NCBI GenBank assembly: GCA_937969125.1
Contig: CALBVA010000299.1
Location: 1 to 31,255 of the forward strand
Direction: 5' to 3'
From: an uncultured Verrucomicrobiales bacterium
GTDB taxonomy: Bacteria > Verrucomicrobiota > Verrucomicrobiia > Verrucomicrobiales > Akkermansiaceae
DNA length: 31,255 nt
Shown: one piece after another, positions 22,183 to 29,835 of the stretch
Layout: every line of letters starts with the position of its first letter
Numbering within the stretch: the first letter of the stretch is position 1
The notes under the pieces: model-generated
Told to the model about the DNA's origin: nothing
The model's input: the letters and a program-made list of their open reading frames with translations, nothing else
The model's database searches: none
Made by a program: the position numbers and the translations under genes

Positions 22183-24690
22183 TTAAGGGACAAAAATCCG
22201 AACACGGAAATACCTCTCCGGAATGAGCGGATAAGACCGGCTCACCGGACTTCCGGTTCCGTCAAAAATCGGGTCATAATCCCAGAATTTGAGATTAGTG
22301 GAGGTCTCCACGCGATACCGGCGGCCCACTACGGTGGGGAAGGTGAGTTCGGCGGAGGTCTCATTGATGGAAAGGACGGGAGAGGATAGCTTAAAATCAG
22401 TGACTGGGGTGATGACAAGATCATCGATGGCGATTCCTTGAGGCAGGTTGCTTTGCTCGAAGGTCTGGCCGGTATTTCGGCGACCGCTCGTGAAGGGGCC
22501 ATTTTGAATGGACCAGTTGAAGTCATCGGCATCCAGACCGGTTCCAATGAGAGCCAGGCTACCCTCGCCGATCGGTCCGGCTCCCTGTGATGCGCCCATG
22601 CTGGTGGAGGTTAGTCCATTGGCGGGACCATCGGTCGCGGTGAAGGTGCCCTCATAGCTGAGAAATTCCACTACGGTATTATTGAGAACGAGGGCGAGTC
22701 CGTCCGGTCCACCGTTCTGAATTCCGGCGATCTCTTTGCTGAGAAATCGATAACCTGCCTCGGACTGGCCATCCATGAAGGAATCCAGGGGATGCGAGTC
22801 GTAGCTACGCCCGCCGTTTCCGTTGTAGAGGTAAAGCGTGGCCAGGCTGAGATCCCCATTGAAGCCCGGAGCGATAGCGATTTCGACAAATTCTCCCATG
22901 TCGTCGCCGCTATTGTCGTAGTGGAGCTCATTGATGAAGATCGCGGAGGACTGTGTCGCTCCGGTCGCTTCCCCCGGCACCGCGCGGAAAATCAGATGGG
23001 CGACTTCTCCAGGTGCGAGATCGAGGCCGCTGATTTGCGTCGAGAGAGTGCGGCGGATGGGCAGTGCGAGGTCGATGGTCGGGCCGGAATTCACCGAAGT
23101 GAAGGTCAGGGCCGGAAGCGGGGTGAGAATGTCATTCTCTTCCAAGAACACCTCCCAACGGTCGAGCGAACCGTCGTCGAGAGCAGACCATTGTGAGGCT
23201 TCGTAGCTGATCGAGAGGGCTCCGATGGTTGCGGAAGTGTCATTCCGGAAAGCAGCGGTGAAGGAGGCTTCCGAAGCGCTGAGGCTGCCAATGTTACCTC
23301 CATAAGAGCGAGCGCCCTGCACGGAGGAGGTGCCATTGTCCGTCCCGCGCCAGACGCTGGCGGTGGTCCAGGCAGCGGGCGATTCGTTCCCGAGGAAACC
23401 TCCGAAGTTCTCGATGATTGCCGGCTCAGCATCGGTGAGTCGGTAGATCGGGGAATCGATGTCCTGTACCGTGATGGGAAGGCTGCCTTGCAGTCCGCCG
23501 CCGGAGGCGAGGAGTTGCACCGTCTGGTCACCGTCGGAGAGACTGTCGAGCGGGGTGGAAAAGGTGACATTGGCGGTAGCTTGTCCTGCGGCGAAAGTCA
23601 CGGAGGCCTGGTCGAGGACAATCTCGCTGACATCGCTGGACATCACGTTCACCGTGGCGGCGGAATTGAGCGGACCGGGGCGGGTCAGAGTGAGGATTGC
23701 ATTGGAAGAACCTTCCGGAAGGTTGGAGGGATTAGCGGAGAGAATGAGGTCCTCATTACCATCCAGCTCGAAGTCCCCGAAGACGGCGTAGTGGTCCGAA
23801 GCGGTCGCACTGGTGCCTGCCGGAAGGGCGGAACCGGACTTCGGAAGGCCGGGGAAAGTAGCTTCTAACTCGCTGTTGTAGATTTCCGTCATGGGCATGC
23901 GGGCGGCGAGTACGCTGGAGACTAGAAGGTAGTCCAGCACGGTCGAGCTCCCCATAAAGGTCGCAGTGGAGGTGCCGTTTTGCTGGCGGTAGCCGGGATT
24001 CACGATGCCGAACTCCGCCGGGAAGAAGCCCACGGGATCGGCGAAGTAGGAGACATTGAAGACTCCGGGAGTGATGTCATCCCCCAGTAGGTAGCTCGCT
24101 GGCAGTCCGTTCGGCAGCATGTTAAAGGTCATATTGCCTCCGAGGAGATTGAGATCACCCATGATGAAGACGTTGTCATCCGCAGTGAGGCCTTCGGTTT
24201 CGAGATACTTGCGGATGCGGATCATCTCGACCGCGCGGCGGAAGGAATCGGCGTCCGAGAAGCAGCACTTGAGATGTGCTCCGATGAAGATGGGGTCATT
24301 GTTCGTTCCCGGCACATCGACAGTCACGACGGGATGGGCGCGGGTCACATCATTCGCGCCGGAGGGGGAGACAATACTAGCCGTTTCCGAAAAGGGAAAT
24401 CGTGAGAGAAAGACTACTCGGTTCCCCGTGTCGAGCGCACTGGTGGGCACGAAAACGTGAGGGTAGCCGAGGTCGGAGGCGAGATCCGCGAGAATGCTGG
24501 GACGGTCCGGAGCGCTGACCTCCTGAAGGTTGACCACGTCAGCATCGATCCGGGCGAGAATGGCCTCCATGGCATCACGCCCGGGCTGGCCGTCCTCTTC
24601 GATTCCTAGGCGGACATTGTAAGTGGCCACGCGGATTTCGACAGCCGGGAGAATCGCCGTGAGGAGGAGCAGGAGACAGAGCGGGTTCAT
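22183..24690 (-). CDS. Secreted endonuclease/exonuclease/phosphatase with Calx-beta-like and lamin-tail-like domains
   Basis: 835 residues from ATG 24690, starting with a signal peptide (MNPLCLLLLLTAILPAVE). The EEP domain is about 18-310: VATYNVRLG, DADVVNLQEVSAP with the metal Glu, FIMGDLNLLGG, and SDHYAVFGDFEL. A Calx-beta-like segment is about 315-415 (NPSNLPEGSSNAILTLTR, DQASVTFAAGQATANVTF). Then follow a beta sandwich of about 200 residues and a lamin-tail-like domain (IFINELHYDNSGDDMGEFVE). The end resembles a C-terminal beta module of Verrucomicrobia (RYRVETSTNLKFWDYDP). Probably an extracellular nuclease or phosphatase that gains phosphate or nutrients. The upstream start at 24738 adds 16 residues before the signal and is rejected; the promoter-like TTGACA at 24749-24754 also favours 24690. 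Confidence 0.87.
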   Translation of the reverse strand: MNPLCLLLLLTAILPAVEIRVATYNVRLGIEEDGQPGRDAMEAILARIDADVVNLQEVSAPDRPSILADLASDLGYPHVFVPTSALDTGNRVVFLSRFPFSETASIVSPSGANDVTRAHPVVTVDVPGTNNDPIFIGAHLKCCFSDADSFRRAVEMIRIRKYLETEGLTADDNVFIMGDLNLLGGNMTFNMLPNGLPASYLLGDDITPGVFNVSYFADPVGFFPAEFGIVNPGYRQQNGTSTATFMGSSTVLDYLLVSSVLAARMPMTEIYNSELEATFPGLPKSGSALPAGTSATASDHYAVFGDFELDGNEDLILSANPSNLPEGSSNAILTLTRPGPLNSAATVNVMSSDVSEIVLDQASVTFAAGQATANVTFSTPLDSLSDGDQTVQLLASGGGLQGSLPITVQDIDSPIYRLTDAEPAIIENFGGFLGNESPAAWTTASVWRGTDNGTSSVQGARSYGGNIGSLSASEASFTAAFRNDTSATIGALSISYEASQWSALDDGSLDRWEVFLEENDILTPLPALTFTSVNSGPTIDLALPIRRTLSTQISGLDLAPGEVAHLIFRAVPGEATGATQSSAIFINELHYDNSGDDMGEFVEIAIAPGFNGDLSLATLYLYNGNGGRSYDSHPLDSFMDGQSEAGYRFLSKEIAGIQNGGPDGLALVLNNTVVEFLSYEGTFTATDGPANGLTSTSMGASQGAGPIGEGSLALIGTGLDADDFNWSIQNGPFTSGRRNTGQTFEQSNLPQGIAIDDLVITPVTDFKLSSPVLSINETSAELTFPTVVGRRYRVETSTNLKFWDYDPIFDGTGSPVSRSYPLIPERYFRVRIFVP

Positions 24691-24748
24691 GAGGCGAAGG
24701 GTCGAATTTTGGCGTGAGTTGAAAGTTTGACTTTCCAAACAATAGAAT

Positions 24749-24754
24749 TGTCAA
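24749..24754 (-). promoter_or_regulatory. Possible -35 box of the secreted nuclease gene
   Basis: TTGACA on the minus strand, about 60 bases before ATG 24690. The -10 region about 17-18 bases downstream is poor (GTCAAAC), so the call is tentative. It lies in the short gap between two divergent genes. Confidence 0.35.
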
Positions 24755-24784
24755 TTTAGAAGCATTTATGTTTGGGTTTTGAGC

Positions 24785-25495
24785 GTGCGGACTGACTACA
24801 CGATTGAGGAAATGTTGCTGCAGTCGGCGAACGTTGTAGCTTACCGCGCGCGTGGTCGCAATGGCTTCCGATACTCTGTGGTGCGATTGATCTTTCCGCA
24901 AGCGGTCCTGGAAAGTCTAAAGGGTGATCGATTCAAGGCTTGCCTGGAAGAATTGAAGAAGTTGAAGCACCCGAATCTCCGCTCGGTGGTGGATGGGGGA
25001 TTGGATAAAATTGATGGAATGCCCTGGGTGGCAAGGGTTTGGTGGGATGGGGATATTCTCGAGGACCGCCTTCATGATGGCGGCTTTGTGCGGGCGGATG
25101 GCGATCGGCTTCTGGAACAGGGGCGCGCGCTGATCGCGTCGCTGGCGGATCGGGCTGGGGCTATTTCCTTCAAGGCGCGAGATGTCATTCTGACCGTTGG
25201 GCGGGGAGGTGAGCCGGTGGAGACTTTCAAGGTGGACCTCTATCGCTGGTTTCTCGATTGGGCTATGGGATTGCCACCCGGAGGAAACAATATCCCGGAT
25301 GCCGATCTCCAGAAGCTCTGTGAGGCGGCAATGTCCGATGAGGTGGAGGCGCAATTCAACCCACAGCAGGAGCCGGTAGTTTACCGGCCGGTGGAGGTGG
25401 AGCTGCCGGAAGCTCCGGCAGACGAGCCGGTCCCGATCTCGGATCGTAAGCTCCTTTTCCAGGAACCGCGTTGGGGACGTCTCCGGTTGCACTGA
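24785..25495 (+). CDS. Pseudokinase-like protein
   Basis: 236 residues from GTG 24785 (a TTG at 24779 is also possible; no ATG or clear ribosome site is present). The order of features follows a Ser/Thr kinase: YTIEEMLLQSANVVAYRARG in place of the Gly loop, YSVVRLIF where VAIK is expected (Arg for Lys), LEELKKLKHPNLRSVVDGG as the helix C and beta-4 region, a hinge (MPWVARVWWDGDILEDRL), then ISFKARDVILTV where HRDIKPSNIL is expected. The catalytic Asp and DFG are lacking, so it is probably inactive as a kinase and may act as a scaffold or sensor. It ends with a Pro/Glu-rich tail. Followed after 18 bases by the Cys-cluster protein. Confidence 0.65.
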   Translation: MRTDYTIEEMLLQSANVVAYRARGRNGFRYSVVRLIFPQAVLESLKGDRFKACLEELKKLKHPNLRSVVDGGLDKIDGMPWVARVWWDGDILEDRLHDGGFVRADGDRLLEQGRALIASLADRAGAISFKARDVILTVGRGGEPVETFKVDLYRWFLDWAMGLPPGGNNIPDADLQKLCEAAMSDEVEAQFNPQQEPVVYRPVEVELPEAPADEPVPISDRKLLFQEPRWGRLRLH

Positions 25496-25513
25496 TGCCG
25501 TGTGCTGATTTCA

Positions 25514-26119
25514 ATGACAACCCTCTTTGAGAAAACGGCGGAGGAATTAGCTGCGCAACTTCGTGAGGCGGCGGTGGATCATGTCGCATTTGAAAAATCT
25601 TTTCCGCTTTGCGATCTCACTCAATGTCGGGCGACCTGTTGCCATGATGGTGTCATTCTGAGCGAGGAGGAATTCCAAAAACTCCGCGAATATGGGGGCG
25701 GGGAGGGATTGACCACTCTGACGGACGGGCGACGAAAAACCCGCACGGTGAAGGCTTCCGCTGAAGAGCTGGCGGAGGACTTTCCGCCGCACTTTCCAGG
25801 GACCCGCTGCGTCTTTCTTGACGAACAGCACCGCTGTCAGTGGCAGCTCCGCGCGGTGGAGGAGGGGAGGCATCCCTGGTATTACAAGCCGACTTCGTGC
25901 TGGATGCATCCTGTCCTTTTGAAGAAGCAGGACGGGCGCCCGCTGCTCACCGTGGTCTCGCGGGAGCAGGATGAGGGCGGCTTTGCCAGCCACACTCCCT
26001 GCGGGCGTGAGACTGCGGGAGCCCTACCGGGCCGCGAAGCTTTGAAGATCGAGCTGGAGATGCTGGGCGCGATTTCCGGCCGTGATCTCTTCGGCGAGCT
26101 GAATGCACCCGGCTGGTAG
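25514..26119 (+). CDS. Cys-cluster protein, DUF3109 / YkgJ-like
   Basis: 201 residues from ATG 25514. Cys pattern: FPLCDLTQCRATCCHDG (about 27-43), CVFLDEQHRCQW (about 100-111), KPTSCWMHPVLL (about 129-140) and a late THTPCG-like Cys (ASHTPCGRE). The KPxSCxxxP phrase with an upstream CC cluster resembles the DUF3109/YkgJ group, suggested to chelate zinc or iron; no enzymatic role is known. No signal peptide. Follows the pseudokinase by 18 bases, and its stop converges with dnaB (2-base gap). An in-frame start at 25502 adds only four residues and is less likely. Confidence 0.75.
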   Translation: MTTLFEKTAEELAAQLREAAVDHVAFEKSFPLCDLTQCRATCCHDGVILSEEEFQKLREYGGGEGLTTLTDGRRKTRTVKASAEELAEDFPPHFPGTRCVFLDEQHRCQWQLRAVEEGRHPWYYKPTSCWMHPVLLKKQDGRPLLTVVSREQDEGGFASHTPCGRETAGALPGREALKIELEMLGAISGRDLFGELNAPGW

Positions 26120-26121
26120 TT

Positions 26122-27567
26122 TTACCCCGGCTCCGGAGTGAAGGCGCGGGTTTCGAAGCGCATCAAGTCCGGAATGAAGGTCAGCGGAATGCTGCCGGTG
26201 GGGCCGTTACGATTCTTTGCGAGTACGAGTTCTGCCTCGCCGTCATCCTCGTCACGGTCTTCCTGATTCTCGGCGTAATAGACCTTCCGGTAAAGAAGTC
26301 CCACCATGTCGGCGTCCTGCTCAATCGATCCCGATTCCCGCAGATCGGACATGCGCGGGACTCCGAGCGAGGAGCCACTGCGCCCTTCCGGACCGCGGTT
26401 CAGCTGGGCCAGCACGATGACAGGGACATTGAGTTCCTTCGCCAGAGCCTTCAGGCCGCCGGAGATCTCCGCGATCTCACGTTCACGGGAATTGGTGGCC
26501 TGCTTCGAGGTGGACTTCATGAGTTGGAGGTAATCGATCGCGATCACACTGATGCCATGATCCCGGGCCTTTCGCCGAGCCTTGGCGCGGAGGTCATTGA
26601 TGGAGATGCCTGCAGTGTCATCGATGAAGAGCTTCGACTCCGCAATCTCGGTGGAGGCCACCTTGATCCTTTTTAAGTCGTCCCGGCTAGGCTGATACCC
26701 CTTGGTGAGCTTGGCGAACTGGAATCGGGCGCGCGAAAAGACGAGACGCTGCACGATTTGCACCGTGGACATCTCGCAGGAGAAGACCATCGCTGGTTTC
26801 CCGGAAGTCACTGCAATGTGTTCCACGATGTTCATCATGAAGGAGGTTTTACCCATCGAGGGACGGGCTGCGATGACGAACATATCCGGTGCTTTCAGGC
26901 CGTTCGACATCTTATCCAGCTCACTGTAGCCACTCGTCATCCCCGTGATTCCACGGTCACCAGCCAGGAATTCCTGGAGGTAGTTCATGACCTCATTCAC
27001 CGCTGATTTCACCGTGAGTTCGGTGGTGGTCTCAGCGGACTCGCGGATTTCGAGGACCTTTTGCTCCACTGAATCGAGGAATTCCCCCACATCCTCCGGG
27101 TCTTCGTGGGCCGTGGTGATGGACTCGGTGCAGGATTTAATGATGCCACGCAGGGTGGCCTTGTCCTTGACGATATTCAGGTGCGAGTCGAAGTGCGCCG
27201 CTGTGGGAGCGTAGGTGTAGATCTCGGTGAGAGTAGCCGGCCCCCCGATGGTGTCCAATAGGTCCCGATCGATCAGGTGCTGCGTGAAGGCCACCAATTC
27301 CACGGTCTTTCCGGCTTCGAAGTGCTCTTGCAGGATTTCGAAGAGCTTCCCGTGCGAAGGAATGTAGAAATGCCCCAGCGTCAGGGAGCTCTCCATCGCC
27401 CGCCCGATGTATTCCTCGGGATTCTGCAGCATGGAACTGAGGATACTTTTTTCCGGCCCCTCGGCATGCGGAGGCACGATCATATCGTCCGGCTTTTTGC
27501 TCCCGTCTTGAAGCTTTGGGCCGCCCTTCTTCTTTTTAAAGGGAGGATCATCCTGATTCATCGCCAT
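26122..27567 (-). CDS. dnaB: Replicative DNA helicase
   Basis: 481 residues. DnaB is the hexameric helicase that unwinds DNA at the replication fork. A basic, disordered tail (1-35) precedes the N-terminal domain (about 37-140: EKSILSSMLQNPEEYIGRAM, HGKLFEILQEHFEAGKTVELVA). A linker helix follows, and the RecA-type domain is about 205-481 with Walker A (ARPSMGKTSF, 234-243), VFSCEMSTVQIVQRL, Walker B (VIAIDYLQLM), VIVLAQLNR, and SGSIEQDADMV. All needed motifs are present and there is no intein. It stands alone; the usual rplI or ssb neighbours are not here. The 74 bases up to the ROK gene hold no clear element. Confidence 0.97.
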   Translation of the reverse strand: MAMNQDDPPFKKKKGGPKLQDGSKKPDDMIVPPHAEGPEKSILSSMLQNPEEYIGRAMESSLTLGHFYIPSHGKLFEILQEHFEAGKTVELVAFTQHLIDRDLLDTIGGPATLTEIYTYAPTAAHFDSHLNIVKDKATLRGIIKSCTESITTAHEDPEDVGEFLDSVEQKVLEIRESAETTTELTVKSAVNEVMNYLQEFLAGDRGITGMTSGYSELDKMSNGLKAPDMFVIAARPSMGKTSFMMNIVEHIAVTSGKPAMVFSCEMSTVQIVQRLVFSRARFQFAKLTKGYQPSRDDLKRIKVASTEIAESKLFIDDTAGISINDLRAKARRKARDHGISVIAIDYLQLMKSTSKQATNSREREIAEISGGLKALAKELNVPVIVLAQLNRGPEGRSGSSLGVPRMSDLRESGSIEQDADMVGLLYRKVYYAENQEDRDEDDGEAELVLAKNRNGPTGSIPLTFIPDLMRFETRAFTPEPG

Positions 27568-27641
27568 GCGTGCGAGAGTGCCGTAGACGAGTGACCGCTG
27601 ACAATGGTGATAGCTGTGAACAAGGTAGAATTTTTTCTCAT

Positions 27642-28598
27642 TCAGTGATCATCCACGTCGAAGCCCGCCTGCTCCAATGCCAACGTGCCTGCTCCCACAA
27701 TCCCGGCTTCATTTCCGAAGCGTGCGGGCAGGATTTTCAGGTTGTCTTTGAAGGCGTCACTCAGCTGGGAGTGGAGCGATTTCGTTAGCGGGCCGAAGAG
27801 CAGGTCGCCTGCTTTTGCCACTCCGCCCCCGATAATCAGGGCCTCCGGATTCAGGAGCCAACAGCAATTCATCAGCGCGGTGGCGAGTTTTTCAGCCACT
27901 CGTTCCCAGATTCGGATCGCGATTTCGTCACCTTTCAATGCCGCCATCGTCAGTTTAAGTGGGCTGCATTCCCCCGCTAAACGGTCAATCCCGGCTGCGG
28001 CATAGGCCTTGAAGGCCATGTCGGTGATCTGCTGGTTCCCAATGTAGTCTTCCAATGATCCCCGGTTACCGTAAGCACCCATCGGGCCGGTGTAATCGAT
28101 CGAAGTCTGACCCACTTCGCCGGCCGCATAGTTCGCGCCACGGACCATTCGGCCATCGATCACAATCCCTCCGCCGACTCCGGTTCCCAGCGTGATCGCC
28201 ACGAGATGCTTCAGCCCGCGTCCCGCTCCGCGCTTCCACTCGGCATAGGCCATGCAGTTCGCATCGTTCTCCACCGTAACGGGGAGATTGGTCAGCTTAT
28301 GAAGTTCTCGCTTTAGGTAAATTTTTTTCCAGCCCTTCACATTGGTGAGCTGGTGTACCATCCCGGTTGGAAAATCGACGAAGCCCGGCATTCCCACACC
28401 CACCGCTTCGATGCCCGGGTGCTTCTTCCGTAGCTCTCCGATCACCTCATGAATCCGGTGAATTAGGGGAGGGGCCTCCTCGTAAATCTGGGTGTTGATC
28501 CGCTCCGCTTCGTCGATGATATTACCGCGATAGAGCACACCGGTTTTTACCGAGGTGCCGCCGAAGTCGATGCCGATGGCCAGAGGAAGGTCACTCAT
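27642..28598 (-). CDS. ROK-family sugar kinase (glucokinase-like), without zinc cysteines
   Basis: 318 residues, usual ROK length. Phosphate-binding loop GIDFGGTSVKTGVL (residues 9-22), VGVGMPGFVDFPTG, the catalytic region VTVENDANCMAYAEW with Asp, AITLGTGVGGGIVIDG, and ALIIGGGVAKAG. It probably phosphorylates glucose or another hexose with ATP in the cytosol. ROK proteins usually have a CxCGxxGC zinc site; here the same place reads MGAYGNRGSLED, with Tyr/Ser in place of Cys. A similar loss is known in some ROK members, so activity is not excluded. The start at 28598 gives a normal N-terminus. It follows coaX by 32 bases on the same strand. Confidence 0.92.
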   Translation of the reverse strand: MSDLPLAIGIDFGGTSVKTGVLYRGNIIDEAERINTQIYEEAPPLIHRIHEVIGELRKKHPGIEAVGVGMPGFVDFPTGMVHQLTNVKGWKKIYLKRELHKLTNLPVTVENDANCMAYAEWKRGAGRGLKHLVAITLGTGVGGGIVIDGRMVRGANYAAGEVGQTSIDYTGPMGAYGNRGSLEDYIGNQQITDMAFKAYAAAGIDRLAGECSPLKLTMAALKGDEIAIRIWERVAEKLATALMNCCWLLNPEALIIGGGVAKAGDLLFGPLTKSLHSQLSDAFKDNLKILPARFGNEAGIVGAGTLALEQAGFDVDDH

Positions 28599-28630
28599 TG
28601 ATGGGGAAAGTTTAGGTGGGCGCCGGATGG

Positions 28631-29377
28631 CTAGCCACGATTGTTTTGCGAATTATCATTCAGATCACCGATCATCCGGATCCCCCGCAGGGTCAGATCG
28701 GTATCCAGATGCTTGATCTCCGCCAGTCCCTTGGCAATGAGTGCCGCATCCCCGCCCGTCGCGATCACGATGGGATTGCCGCCCAGCTCAGCCACGACCG
28801 CTGTGAGGATCTCGCGAATGAGACCCCGGTATCCCACCACCGCGCCCACTTGCATCGCGTCCTCGGTGCTGCGCCCGATTGCCGAGGTCGGCTCCTCCAG
28901 TTTGATTTCTGGGAGCAGAGCCGTCCGGCGGTGGAGGTAGTCGCGCAATGAAGCCGTCCCCGGAGCAATGACCCCGCCAAGGTAGGACCCAGTGTTCGAG
29001 ATGATATCGAAGGTCACCGCCGTCCCGAAGTCGATCACCACTGCCGGTCCGCCATACTCGGCGAAGGCCGAGGCCGAGTTAGCCAGACGGTCCGCTCCAA
29101 TTTGCTCCGGTTTCGGATAATCAATACTGATCGGCATCTCCGAGTGACAGGAGATCCGGTGCACGGGCACCTCCAGTGATTCACTAATGATTAACGCCAC
29201 CTCCGGCACCACTGAGCACAGGGTCGCCCGCGTAAAGTCCACACCTTTCAGAGCCGCCGTCAGGGTTTCCGCAGAGATCTCTGCCGTCGGGATCACCGCG
29301 CGCCACTCTGATAATGCCTCCCCGGCTGAGAGGGCGAGTTTGGTCCGGGTGTTCGAATTATCGATGAGCAGGTGCAT
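28631..29377 (-). CDS. coaX: Type III pantothenate kinase
   Basis: 248 residues from ATG 29377, the normal CoaX size. It phosphorylates pantothenate in the first step of CoA synthesis, needs a monovalent cation and is not inhibited by CoA. Motifs: LLIDNSNTRTKLAL (phosphate loop, Asp6), PEQIGADRLANSASAF (pantothenate-binding GxDR), VVIDFGTAVTFDII, and GGVIAPGTASLRDYLHRRTA. Its ATG shares one base with the stop of the glyoxalase gene (TGATG), so translation is coupled. The codon before the ATG is a TTG that lengthens the ORF by one residue only. Followed by the ROK kinase, so a glyoxalase-coaX-ROK operon is likely. Confidence 0.95.
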   Translation of the reverse strand: MHLLIDNSNTRTKLALSAGEALSEWRAVIPTAEISAETLTAALKGVDFTRATLCSVVPEVALIISESLEVPVHRISCHSEMPISIDYPKPEQIGADRLANSASAFAEYGGPAVVIDFGTAVTFDIISNTGSYLGGVIAPGTASLRDYLHRRTALLPEIKLEEPTSAIGRSTEDAMQVGAVVGYRGLIREILTAVVAELGGNPIVIATGGDAALIAKGLAEIKHLDTDLTLRGIRMIGDLNDNSQNNRG

Positions 29378-29754
29378 CAATTACGCTCCAAAATCTCCAC
29401 CTCATAGCCGTCCGGATCGGTGATGAAGGCCATCTTCCGTTCGCCGGAGGAAAATTTTTCACGCCATCCCTCGGGCCAGATTTCAATCCCTGCCTTTTCC
29501 AGTTCGTCGCAGTAATTGATGATATTTGCCACCCCCACTGCGGTGTGCACTAGGTCCTCCGGTACTTCTACTTTGTAGTCGGGAGAATAGGTCAGCTCCA
29601 GGAAGTGGTCGTTACCCGGCAGGTGCATGAAGGCCAGTTCATTGCCCTGCGGTGACTTTTTTTGCTCGCCCGGCTCGAAGCCCACCTTCTTGTAGAACTC
29701 AATGGAAGCGGCAGGGTCCGAGACACGGATGCGGGTGTGGAGAAACTGAATCAT
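29377..29754 (-). CDS. VOC-family glyoxalase I-like protein
   Basis: 125 residues, the size of bacterial glyoxalase I. The four metal ligands expected for GloA appear at His6 (FLHTRIRV), Glu53 (FLELTY), His70 (VHTAVGV) and Glu120 (GYEVEIL). The family also includes other vicinal-oxygen-chelate enzymes, but the ligand set favours lactoylglutathione lyase-type activity (methylglyoxal removal). Gly-rich turn and DPDGYEVE are typical. First gene of the operon with coaX; divergent from the LolC/E-type permease, 81 bases apart. Confidence 0.88.
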   Translation of the reverse strand: MIQFLHTRIRVSDPAASIEFYKKVGFEPGEQKKSPQGNELAFMHLPGNDHFLELTYSPDYKVEVPEDLVHTAVGVANIINYCDELEKAGIEIWPEGWREKFSSGERKMAFITDPDGYEVEILERN

Positions 29755-29835
29755 GCGCAGAGTGTGAGGTCATCCCGTCCTGCTGTGAAGTGTGGAGTTG
29801 CGGGCGCGGGGGTGGCGGAGTAGGTATCCCCCGTC

